Assembly: GCA_036768485.1 (NCBI GenBank)
Contig: JAVLUZ010000818.1
Location: 124,001 to 188,000, forward strand
DNA: 64,000 bases
Origin: Mermis nigrescens
Lineage: Eukaryota > Nematoda > Enoplea > Mermithida > Mermithidae
Direction: 5' to 3'
The notes under the pieces are model-generated. The model was not told where the DNA came from. It searched no databases and was given only the letters and a program-made list of their open reading frames with translations. Positions within the stretch are counted from its first letter, which is position 1, and every line of letters begins with the position of its first letter. A program made the translations under genes and the position numbers. Below are positions 1 through 10,800 of this stretch, piece after piece.

Positions 1-453
1 AGCAAAGATGCACAGCGTGGACGATCTAGGGGTCAGTCTGGGTGGTCAAGAATTGTGCTTTTTTGGACGAAAATGACCTCAGAAACTAATATAAGTGCTA
101 TAATAGTGTTAAAACTATGTAACTATATAGTTTCTGGTCAATCTAGAGCACTTTTAGAAAAAATTTTGAATTTTTATTCATTTTTGGTCTTCCTTTGCCT
201 CATTTCCCCAGAAAAATTTTCTACTCTTCCATTCTGGAGGTCTAGATCTAACTCCCTTCTACCTGCATGTCTGGTTTGGAGTAGATTCGATGTTAATAAG
301 TAAATCAAAACGACACGATTGCAGAACAGAAGTCATTCGAAAATTTTCGCACATCATATGCATAATCGAAAGTTGTTCAAAACTGGCCGAGGTGCAAAAA
401 TATAATATTATTGTTTGTGCCAACTTAGCTGTCATTTTGCTATCATTTTCTAG
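1..453 (+). other. IFT88 intron sequence, left edge
   Basis: AT-rich sequence with no exon that I could support. The open frames here run into the acceptor at 453 and do not resemble IFT88 before it. Confidence 0.6.
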
Positions 454-572
454 ACCAGATCAAATCAAATGGCCCATGATGACAGCTAGCTGCCACAGAA
501 GATCTGGAAATTATCACAAAGCGTTTGAAACTTACAAAGCTGTTAATAAAAAATTTCCGGAAAATATTGAAT
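454..572 (+). CDS. IFT88: IFT88 exon: TPR repeat
   Basis: The acceptor is ttttctag at 453 and the donor gtaagt follows 572. The exon begins with one base of a split codon, reads PDQIKWPMMTASCHRR and ends within the Cys codon of FPENIEC. This is one full TPR helix pair of the family. Confidence 0.9.
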
Positions 573-3500
573 GTAAGTAGCGCTTCTCCTTAATGCCTCG
601 TCTATCTGCCGTACTGTTCTGTTTTATTCAGGCATAAAATTTCTGGTGCGTTTAGCAACAGATATGAGTTTACCTGAGTTGCAAGAATACGTGAATCAAT
701 TGAAGAAAGCCGAAAGAATGCAAGAACTAAAGGAACAAGTAAGTATTTTCTGAAACGCATGATGCCAAAATTATCAAATTTTTTTGTGTCTTAAGCGTGA
801 CGTAAATCTAAGATTCAGGTGCATATTTTTGACAAAATCTCGCTCCGTGTTTTTATAAATTTATGCTCCAAGGGTCTATGATCTTTCATGTGGTAAGGAG
901 GTAATTTTTTAATGCAAGAAAATAGCTGAGAGGTAATTTCCAGCAAATACGTCGTAGCATAGGAACGCAAATAGTGCTAATTCATGCAGCTGTTGTTTGG
1001 TATTCTTCACATTTGATGTGCAAGGTTTTGTTAAACCTAATGTGGACCCATTGCTTCGAAACTCTTGAAATTTCTATAATTATTCAAAAAGTCATTTATG
1101 GATTAAGCTAAATTTATCTTGTTATGTGAAAGTGCGTGAAGCTTGTTTATTAAATCAGCGGTCCTATTCAGCTCATCCAGCTGAATGTCATATTGTGGCC
1201 CTTAATAGTATTTTAGTATACACCTATGTATATAGGCGGTAAAAGTATTTCGTATTGCACGGTTTTTGGGAATTAAAAGTCAATGAGATAGCATTGTGCA
1301 TCAATTATCTCTAAAATATCTCCTATAGTTTATTTCACATAAGTGCGTGCATAAATTTTAAGAATTTTTATCGACAGTAAGCCGAGGGTAATGATGAATA
1401 TTTATCAGATCAATGTTTTTAATTGCAATCTTGACGGCTTATTGTCGATGATAGTTTTAAAATTTATGACCGAATTCGTGTAAAACGGACTAAAATCGTC
1501 CGATTTCCCTTTAGCAAATATTCTAAAATTGACGTGATAGTCATTTGAAAAATACACGGACAATATGTACATGTATTTCGCATAATATCATGGGTGGCGC
1601 GTTAGTGCGTACCTATAATATAATTGGACCCCCCTGAAAAGCGACTACCCCCTTACAGTTATAACGAAACAATTCTGTATTGTGCGCTTTTTTTAAAGAT
1701 AGATAATTAAAAAAGATTTTGCAGACTTTTATCTTTACACTCAATAGCCACTGTGTGACGAGCGTATTGTAACATTATAACATATAGTTTTTTGAAATAT
1801 TGGTCGGTCACACGATTTTGCTACCGCAGTTCTGCATTCTGCTTAATCTAGTTTTTAAAACGTAGACAATTGAATGAGCTTTGAACATTTTTTAAAAATT
1901 TTTCCCAAGTGACTTACTTCCGAAGCGGCGATGTAAAGAGTGTACACATCTAGGGTTGAAAAAACACATTTTGTTCGAGTTCTCGACTTGTTTATGTCTG
2001 CTAAAGTCTTTGTATAAGAGTCCTCCAAAAACCTATCTAGGTAAATGTACTACGGATCAAAGGCTACCTTTAGTTTACCTGCAAACGTTCTTACACTCAT
2101 GCGGAATTAGATCTAGGGGTTCAAACTTTACACTCTCGTGGATGGTGTAAAAAACCGATTTTGTCTCAGATTTCTGTGTCAACTTTTTCGGTTATACATA
2201 AGCAGAGATAAATTAAATAAAATGGTAATAAAGTACCTTCTAAGGGATACACGTCGCAGCAAATTGCGTTAAAAAACGCGATGTTGAGTTATTCATGGGG
2301 GTGTAAAGTTCGAAATGAGGGGTGTAAAATGAGCTAAAAAACATGTTTTTCCCTCTTTTGTTTGGTAAATATCTTCAATATTTTGCGGCACAGAAGTTCT
2401 GCGCATACAAACGTACTACAATTCAAAGGATACAAACTGGCCCAAACCGAATTTCTTTACACTTAATAGGGAGTAAGATTCAGATTTGTAATGTTCAAAA
2501 TGTTGTGGATGATGGAAAAATATGTTTTTGTCCCTTTTTTAGATCGCCATTTTCTCCGCTTCGAAGTCGGGATAAATCGAATAGAATATAAATAATGTAC
2601 TTTTTTATGAGGTACATGTCACAGCAAATTAAATTTGTTCTACATCACAATATTAAGCTTTTCGGGAAGTGTAAAATCAAAAATTGGGTGTGTTAAACGT
2701 GTTTGTGTCTTTTTTTCTGCTAACTTCTCCGGTTATAAGTCTGGACATGATCGGAAGTCTTAAAAAGTACCAGAGGTCAAGCGTCATCCGTCAGCTGGGC
2801 GCGTTTGTATACACTCAACAGTAGTGTAAAGTGAATTACATCTAATATTTATTTGTCTTCAGGCCATTGTGGAGACTAAATTTTTTCATAAATGTTGATC
2901 GTAATATCAGAGCAATATCAGAATTACGAATCCGACTAAAATCTTCTTTACACACTGTGGTTGTGTAAAGTTTACACTGCAAATTAAGTTTAGCTCTAGA
3001 GCCTCGCGGAAGCTTTATTTTTTTCAAAATGATCTATGTAACGTAAGAATTACGAATCTGATTGTTGCTTTTCTCGACACCCAGTAGTTATGTAAAGTTT
3101 GCATTATTCATTTATTGTCAATGTTTAGCTTACACTACAAATTTACTTTATTTCCAGCGCGTTGGAAAACATCAATTTTTTCGGAATATGTTCCGTAAGG
3201 TCCGGATAACAAATCTGACTGTATGTTTTCTTTACACGCAGTAGTTATGTAAAGTTTACACTGAAAATTAAATTCAGTTTCAGAGCGTTGCAGAAGCTTA
3301 TTTTTTCAAAATGTTTCATGTAACGTCAGGATTACGAATCCGAACGTAAGTGTTCTTTACACCCAATATTTGTTTAAAGTTTATACTGAAAACTTTTGTT
3401 CTGTCTAAATAATTCGAGGTTGTTTTGTTTTAAAAATATAATGCTGATGTTCTGAACAATATTGTTTTCCGCGTTCTTGGACTGCTGTCATTAGTGTGGC

Positions 3501-4598
3501 ATGTTGCCATGTGTTTACTGACTGATTTACTCAAATCATGCTGATTAAAAGTAGGGAACTAGCAAAGAAAAATGCTTCGATGGAACAAAGAAGACGAATA
3601 TACTTGGGATTGTGGATTACTAAGGATGCAAAAGGAGAGGAATAAGAAAACGCTACCTATGCATATGCCTAAAGTCGCAAAATCTGTTAAAAATCAGACT
3701 TCCTCCAAGCAACGCTAAAAATCGAAGTATATTATGTGGCTTCTGACAAAATGTAACCATCTTTAGATAATTTAATAATCTAAAATGTTTACTTCTTGTA
3801 AATTGCTTGCAAGTTGCAACTCCGACTTGCTTCGTATCGTGATTGATTGAAAAATAATGCAATTAAATTTAAAGGTGTTTCATTCTGTATTCATGAGCAT
3901 TATAGCAAGCAAACCTGGCGTCAATTGGTTATGCACACTGCACACAATCGTTGCGGGCATGCATGTGTACCTACAAATAGTCTGTTTCACGTAAGCTTAC
4001 GCGTTTACTACTGCTTTAAACCAACAATTTCTTTGATTGTCTTGAATGCATCGATGTTTGCTATTTCATTCAATTGGCTTGCAGAGTCACTCCTACTTTA
4101 CTCCATCTGATTTCCCATAGCTACTGCATTGCTAACTTGCTGCTTTTTCAATGTCGTTTTTTTGGTTGAATAGTTTATTTCAATCTGCAGGCCGCAGAAT
4201 TTACTTCGATTTTTTGCATTACTTAGAGAAAGTCTGATTTTTAACAGATGTTGCGACTTTAGGCATGTACATATAGGTAGCTTTTTCATAGTCTCCTGCT
4301 CCTCCTTTTACATTCTTGATAATCCACAATCCTAAGTATATTCGTCTATCGAAGCACTTTTTTGCTAGTAGGTACTTATATGTTGGTACGTATATATTTT
4401 TTAGCGCTCTGCATCATCCGAACGACGACATCTCATGAAAAGTTCCGGTAAGTCCTTTAATTATCAGCATTTTCTATTATAAAATTGTTGCGTCGTTTCA
4501 AGCAGGTAGTAGTCGTCCTCTGAGTTCAAGAGGAAGCGTAAGAACTCCTGTAACAAATGAAAGAGAAAGCTTATCAGGGCGGCAAATGCAAGAATCAA
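454..4598 (+). CDS. IFT88: IFT88 (intraflagellar transport protein 88), 3' part of gene, four exons
   Basis: IFT88 is a TPR-repeat subunit of the IFT-B complex that carries cargo along ciliary microtubules. The joined exons 454-572, 632-738, 4405-4447 and 4506-4598 encode the last TPR region and the start of the Ser/Arg-rich tail. Diagnostic stretches are IKWPMMTASCHRRSGNY, FPENIEC, FLVRLATDM and QEYVNQLKKAERM, which correspond closely to the remembered vertebrate pattern (VKWQLMVASCFRRSGNY, FPENVEC, FLVRLCTDL). All four junctions are GT-AG and phase-compatible. Two introns are tiny (59 and 58 bp) and one is 3.7 kb and full of repeats. Upstream exons lie left of the window. The conserved acidic C-terminal end (DPLG...DLLP in relatives) was not found downstream, so the 3' end is open. 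The gene converges on TRAPPC11. Confidence 0.9.
632..738 (+). CDS. IFT88: IFT88 exon: end of TPR domain
   Basis: The acceptor is tttattcag at 631 and the donor gtaagtatt follows 738. The exon completes the split Cys codon, then reads IKFLVRLATDMSL and QEYVNQLKKAERMQ, matching the family's last TPR helix and the charged linker. The preceding intron is only 59 bp. Confidence 0.9.
2815..3385. repeat. Tandem units with TGTAAAGTTTACACTG core
   Basis: Degenerate units start near 2819, 2957, 3082, 3240 and 3364 (spacing 124-158 bp). Each has a core like cagtagttatgtaaagttt followed by attcagtttcagagcg, ttttttcaaaatgttt and aggattacgaatc. An inverted copy of the same units occurs at about 54480-54700, beside the second foldback copy. 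Confidence 0.7.
3559..4370. repeat. Foldback repeat, copy 1
   Basis: The left arm begins agcaaagaaaaatgcttcga and continues with a tatacttgggattgtggatta block. The right arm near 4240-4370 is its reverse complement, ending tcgaagcacttttttgct. The inverted arms are roughly 110-150 bp. Homology to the copy at 53.5 kb extends beyond the left arm, through the tandem units. No transposase is visible. Confidence 0.75.
4405..4447 (+). CDS. IFT88: IFT88 exon: Ser/Arg tail, first part
   Basis: A 43-nt exon between acceptor ttttttag and donor gtaagt. In phase with the previous exon it encodes RSASSERRHLMKSS. The tail is poorly conserved in the family, so support rests on splice sites, phase and Ser-rich composition. 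Confidence 0.65.
4506..4598 (+). CDS. IFT88: IFT88 exon: Ser/Arg tail, second part
   Basis: The acceptor is caagcag at 4505 and the donor gtaagc follows 4598. In phase it encodes SSRPLSSRGSVRTP and NERESLSGRQMQ. Ser/Arg-rich sequence of this kind lies between the TPRs and the acidic C-terminus of IFT88 relatives. The 58-bp intron before it matches the short-intron class seen upstream. The exon ends in phase 1, so coding must continue. Confidence 0.7.
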
Positions 4599-6543
4599 GT
4601 AAGCGACTGAAATCAATTTCTTTATTGTACTGACTGTTATTAAGGATTGTTTAAAGATTCTGCCGAATTGTTAAGTAAACAAAAATAACGTACCTATACA
4701 AATCGCTCTAAATCTTGCAATCATTGAATGCACTTTCAATTAGCATAAAAAGAATCTAATGAGACTATAATATTTTCACTAGATTCTATCTGAATATGAA
4801 ACATTTCAAGATTTTCATTCTTCGAGCTTTAAGATTTTGAAAAAAACGTTTTTTTAGGATAAAAACGATGGGTACACGTAAACAACACTTGACATTTTGG
4901 GCAACGCCCGCTGCCCGTTCTGTCTAAAACATAAAGTTCACAAATCAAAACATCAAAGTACTGAGCAATTAACTAAAACGTAGCAAATGCGCAGCGCCCA
5001 AAATTTGAGACCTTTGAGCCAAAAATAAGCTAAAAAGGCTTAAAAAGGTACACTTTTACAATTTTAAAATTATGGCAATTCAGGGGGGTCGCAGCTACTT
5101 TGCGCGGGGTCAGTTGCCATCTAGTCAAACCCCCTAGAACACGTATGCCATTCAACCCCCTCCCAAATGCCAACTCCCTCCCTCCAAGATGTTGATGTTA
5201 CATAAACGTACGCGTCGGATTTCGATTTCGATTTCACTAGTATAAAGAAATTATTCAAGCAAACCTCAAACGCAATTTAGATGAGTTTTACATACGTTTT
5301 TGCCAGAAATTCAAAAACGTCGATTTTCGAAAAATATATTTCGCAAAATGGTCAAATATTTAACTAATAATTCAACACTAACCAATTTTGGCCAACAAAA
5401 AATCAGTTGTCTACTACTTTTACAAAAAACAAAAGTAATGAACCGAAAAATTGCCAAAGTCAAAAATTAGAGCCCGTCAAGAAGGAGAAGTTTAAGATTA
5501 CTTAGAATCAAAAACAGCGACAAAAATCACAAAAATGACGTATACTATTCCCTTAGCCTAGCTTATTCTTCCGCTTTACGGTCTTTTTTAGTGAAAAACA
5601 ATTTAACATTGAAACGGATCTTTAAAATATGAAATATGGAGCGAAATTTTATTAGTGATAATCCTTCGTATTATACTTTTTTGTCAGCCAATGAGTCGCT
5701 TTTCCGCAAAATATGCAACATCGAAATTAGGGACGGTGAAAATGGCTTTTAGTGGTTGGGTTTGGGGGTGATGATCTAAAATTTTCGCCAGAAATGGCGA
5801 AATATGATTTGGAATCTTTTTCAAAACGCCTTTAGACGGATGGAGCCAAAAACACCCGAATTTACAAGGCAGCGCAATGCGATTTTCCCATAATTTTTCT
5901 TTAATGATCGCGAAGCAACATTCCAGAATGTCACGAAAAACCTAGCGAAATTTCGTCAGGAATCTCATTGAAATAAACAATAATTTTAACATGCAAATAA
6001 ACTAAAAACATTCAAGTATTTCTAAAATTGGAAAAATTTTGCAAAAATATTTTTTTCATCAGAGACGCCAAGGCGACTTCATAATTTTATGAAAAACAAG
6101 CAAAAAAGTGTACAATTTCTCAAAAATTTAAGCGAAAAATAGCCTTCTATTAGAATGAAAACGTAAGGATATAAAAAACAGGAAAGCAGGTGTAGAGCGA
6201 TTACAAAGTGACTAGTGTAAATTACTCATTAAAAGTATTATAATTACGGGCTGATACATGAATGTGTGCACTTTGAAAGTGAATAGGGCCTGATCCAAAC
6301 AGGATCGAACGGAGAAATGACATCCAAATTCAAAAGTCCGAAGACGATGAACATTGGCATAGTGTAGAATCCAAATTGAGTGTCGATTTCGGTACTGTAA
6401 GAACACCTGCATAGCGTAAAGCACCTAATTTAATTGCTTCGAATGGAATTCGAAAAAAATAGCATATAAATTTCTAAAGATTACGGTAGCTCGGCTGTAC
6501 GACAAACGACAACGAAACCAGCGAGGCGTAAAATGTTGCGAAG
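4599..6543. other. Non-coding interval after the last seen IFT88 exon
   Basis: No supportable exon. A fragment at about 5080-5170 (ggggggtcgcagctactttg and following C-runs) resembles one end of repeat family A. The rest is AT-rich with no clear structure. Confidence 0.5.
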
Positions 6544-7016
6544 AAGTTCTCGCCATGAAACGACGATGTGACGCACATAATCGCCAGGATTTATATTGGA
6601 TGATGCCCACGAGCGCCGCGTTTCGTCTATAATGCACCATCATCTCTTATTTATTATTATTATAGGATATTTATCTGAATTAATCCAGCTATGATTGGCG
6701 ATGCGGACGGCGCAATTTAGCTTAGCTGACAGCGCCAACAAGAAGGAAGCGCGCGCATGTGGATCGCTGGAAGCGCGCACGTGCCTGAATATAGGACGGG
6801 CATTCACGTGCGCGCTTCCCTCTTGTTGGCGATATTAATAGCTCAATCTGCGCCGTCCGCATCGCCAGATTAACGGCATGATACAGATAAATATCCTAGT
6901 ATTAATTAAAAGAGATGATAGTTCATTATAGATGAAACGCGGCGCTCGCGACGCATCATCTAACGTTTCTCACAAATCTGACGATTATAGTGCGTCGTGT
7001 TTCATGGCGAGCACTG
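6544..7016. mobile_element. Foldback MITE with CAGTGCTCGCCA-like ends, 473 bp
   Basis: The right end is catggcgagcactg and the left end is its imperfect complement (aagttctcgccatg). The arms pair through gcgccgcgtttcgtctat / atgaaacgcggcgctcgc and through gatgcggacggcgca / tgcgccgtccgcatcgcc. TA follows the right end; the left flank is degenerate. It shares only its termini with the other elements of this group (41130, 46022, 47393), and no transposase is visible. Confidence 0.75.
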
Positions 7017-7019
7017 TAT

Positions 7020-7689
7020 ATTTAATTCAATTCGCAAAAAGTAAATTTGAAGATTACGGTGAAGCTAAAGTAATTATATTTAATAAAACCAGCCTTAAAC
7101 AATTGGCTAATAAATTTCGGAGATAATGGCAGCTCAACTAACGGCCCATGACGACAAACGGATGAAGTGTAAAGTGTAAATAAAAGTCAATTAAATTTAC
7201 AGAAGTAGCAAATGAATTTCGAAGATGACGGCAGCTCGACTTACGATGCAAGACAACGGAAGGGGCGAAAGTGGCACATTGCATCGAATTGTTAGATCGA
7301 TACTCTAAAATAAAGACATCCCTGGTATACTTTTCTAAAATGGTAAACAGGAAATAATAATCACAAATATGTACAGTATGTGTAGAATCGAAAAATTTAG
7401 AAAAAACAAGCCAAAATTGATTAACAAAAATATAAAACGAACAGAAACATGGGCCAAATTTTGGAAGATACGCCAAAATTTTGTTTAAAATATTTTTTCA
7501 AACAAATCGAGAATTAAACCAGTCAATTCATATATGTAACGATTAAAAGTTTTGGGAGGGTGTAGTCGGCGTAATTTATCGAAGGGAGGGGGCAATGATC
7601 TTAAGTTTTAGGCCAAAATGACTAAAAACGCCTAAAAATAGCCTAAACTGCAAGCTTTTACGTAAAATCGAAAAATACTCAATTACGCT
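7020..7689. other. Interval 3' of TRAPPC11
   Basis: Contains short degenerate repeats of aaatttcgaagat-acggcagctcgacttacga near 7040-7250, also seen left of the foldback element near 6465. No gene seen. Confidence 0.5.
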
Positions 7690-7804
7690 TTAGTCAATCA
7701 TGATGAGATAATTAATTATCGTTGACGAAGACGAAATAATAAATGGAATTTTAATAGTACGCCTGGAAAACATAAATTGTGCGTCCTCATTTGTTACACA
7801 TACC
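7690..7804 (-). CDS. TRAPPC11: TRAPPC11 last recognised exon, with stop
   Basis: The acceptor is taatttcag. The exon reads [20 protein letters not shown] then INYLIMID and stops at TAA 7692-7690. The family has [20 protein letters not shown] then LYNFYPLMAG and about 50 further residues. The protein here would lack that end. Confidence 0.6.
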
Positions 7805-10800
7805 CTGAAATTATAATTTAAGTCGAAAGTCGTTTCAATCGATTCCTATCATTTTGAATAATAACTAATTCAACATATATTTACTAAAAAATTGAAAATG
7901 CAAGTTTTTGCTATAAAAAAGAGACATAGAACATAAAAGCGATTGGCGATATGATTCGCTTACCTGGTCCCCATGATCTATCGCAGAAATAAATAAAAAT
8001 CTTGCCCATCGATAGGTCTTGGCACCAAATAAAAGCGTAAAGTAAAATTATACATAAATGCCCCTGGGCTTTCGTAACACGCACCAAACTTACGGGTTTC
8101 GAATTTTTAAGAAAATTGACTGCTTCCGAATTTTTTAAATAACTTACCCAATACTTATTCGTTTTTAATGAAACTTTTATCGCCTTGTCGAAAAATGAAC
8201 ACTCTACACGCTGACATGTTAAATCTTTGCAGTAGCAGTCATTGAATGGGTGACATTACCGTTTATTCAAAGATTTTTTCGCAAAACTTCAGTCGCAATT
8301 TAAGACCTGTAAACGGGTCGTTACATCAATAAAAATAGCCAGATTACATAGATATAGAATTTTTCACTTATATCAAAACATAGTTTGAATTTTTCGCCCG
8401 GTTTACGGTTCTTGTGTTGTGCTAGTTTTTCTGAATGTAGGTACCGTGAACTATATATATAGTACCTACGAGCATAGGTAGGCAGCACCAAAATTCTGGG
8501 GGGGGGTTGGAAAATTTCTGGAGGGGGGGTGAAAAAATGTTTAAAGGTCAAAAAATTGTCTTGAAAGTGGTTGTATGGCGAAAAACACCATTTTTTCGAC
8601 ATTTCTTGTCAAGCACTATCCAATAGCATCAAAAATTGCTAAAAAGCAAAAGAAAATTTTCTGGGGGGTATTTTGATTTCTAGAGGGGTGTTTCAACTTC
8701 TGGGGGAAGTGCATACCCTCCAAACCCCCCACGCCCATGCGTGCCTACGAGCGAATGCCGTTACGATCTCGCATTTTCGGCCTCCATCGTATGTCACAGA
8801 ATTTGATTAAATTCAGCCCATGTTTACACCTTGCGTGGCGTTTTGAAATGTAAAGGGATACTATCCAAAAATATTCCAAGGCTTTTAAAATAAGCATCAA
8901 AGTTACGAGCTTTGAATAATTTGGAAAAATGATTGTTTTCTAAATTTTCAAATAACTCTGTCAATATTCATTCTTTTGTACAAAATTTTTTCACTGCGTG
9001 GGAAAAAACGCTCTTCACATTGATATTAATCACTTTGTCGCAACGGAATTTTTCGGTGAGATTGAAAAAAATTGAAGAAATTTTTTGTCAAACTCTGATT
9101 GTAATTTTCGAACCTATTGGCGTCGCGCTACAAAAAGAAATTCAATTAGCCGATGAGAATTGACCTCCCGATTTAAGGAAAAAATTGAACTTTTTGGCCG
9201 TTTTTAAGCGTTTCTTGGCGTCTTTCTGGCAAAAAACAGAAGCCAGTAACTCCCTAAAAATGGCCGGAATGCCCCAAATTTCGAGCCAGTACATGAGTGG
9301 CCCTGCCCTTACCATTTCACGTACATGCAAATAGTACCTTTTCTTCCATTGCTTGCATGATAAGGAATTGAAAGTCCAGGTCACTTCGGGGAATAGCATC
9401 AGATAAAAATTCTAAAATCATGAAATTGAATAAACAATAAAAAATCACATATAAAAAGTGCAGTAGGCGAGAGAAAAATTAAGCAATAACAAAAAATGCA
9501 TTACATTGCTCGAAATAGAAGACTGAAAAAGCCAACTTTGCGTAGGAATTTCAAAATAACGACCACTAGCCATTTTCGACCATATTCTGCTCAATTTGAT
9601 CGAATTTTTCTTGAAAATTGTCCACGCTTTTGATTTAAAAACGTTAAGAGGTTCTTTTTTTGACGCACTTATTTACACATTAATACATCGTTTTTGAGTC
9701 TTGAGAATCGTAGAAAAATTTCTTGTCCTCATCATCGGAATTCATGCTATGCACGTGCACGAGCATGATAATGACCAGGGGCGCACGCAGAATTTTTTAA
9801 GGGAGGTGGCGGTCCAAAATAGGTGACCCTATATTTCAGGATATGTTCGCCGGACTATCAAATAAAGTGCATTTTCTGATGCTTCCGAACATGCTCTATC
9901 CGTTAAGCTCATAAGAAATTCAAAATTTTTTGAAAAAATTTCATTTTCCCTCAATAAGTTATGAAAAATGAAGTTTTCGGTCGCGCGTGGGCCTAACTGA
10001 ACGAAAATAATAATTCCACAACCGAAAATTTTGAAATTTTTTGATGAAAATATGCCAATTCTCATGCATTTATTTACTCCTCCAAAATCATTCACGGGCT
10101 AAGGAGCTGGGGAGGGATAAAGTGGGCCTGCCCCTCTTGCGTACGTCTATGATAATGACACAATAACAATAAGCGCATCCACATGTTGTAAAAAGCAAAA
10201 AGCCAAAACATAAGCAGAAGAGTATTACGTAAAAAATCTAGGCACACAATAAGGCTATAAAATAATTAAGAAATTTTTAGAAAACTCAAAATCCTAAAAA
10301 ACATCTCTGATGCTAAAAGTTGGCATCATGTTTTCAAAATATTTTATCAAAAATATGGCATTTCCGATTTTTTTTTGTGTTGCTCGAATGTAGGCGGATG
10401 AATCGTTTTCAAATTCTTGGACGACACGAGCCCAAAGTTTCAAGTAAAATTTCCAACAATCGCTGAAATTACGAAAAATTAGTCGCTTGTGTAGCATAAT
10501 AGCATAAGCTTGGAACTGATAATTTAAATTAAAACAGGCAACATCAAAAATAATGGTTGATTTTATGCGGAATGACAAGTGAAAAAATTAATTTCGAAAT
10601 AAAATTTTTTTTGCACAAATAAAAGATATTTATCCCATAAATACGGGCCTGAATTTGGGATGATAGCAGTCGATCGGTCATTTTCCGTTTCTATCTTCGG
10701 CCAAAAACGAGGAAATACCAAAGACAAAATTATTAACGGAGAATAAAAATACATAAAATAAATATAACAATAATAATAATAATAGTAATAATAACAACAA

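Larger units (their letters stand above)
739..4404 (+). other. Repeat-rich 3.7-kb intron of IFT88
   Basis: From 739 to about 2810 I see AT-rich sequence with scattered gtgtaaag words and nothing gene-like. From 2815 it holds the tandem units, and from 3559 the foldback repeat, both listed separately. Confidence 0.7.

Noticed and set aside
5476..5512. Possible last IFT88 exon ending in KPVKKEKFKIT and stop
   Set aside because: Phase would fit, but the acceptor lacks a pyrimidine tract and the peptide has none of the conserved IFT88 C-terminal acidic motif.
6212..6424. Open frames on the - strand near 6212-6424 giving plausible membrane-like peptides
   Set aside because: Two frames are open at once, there is no family match, no good splice sites and an early stop. 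It is probably chance, next to a foldback element.
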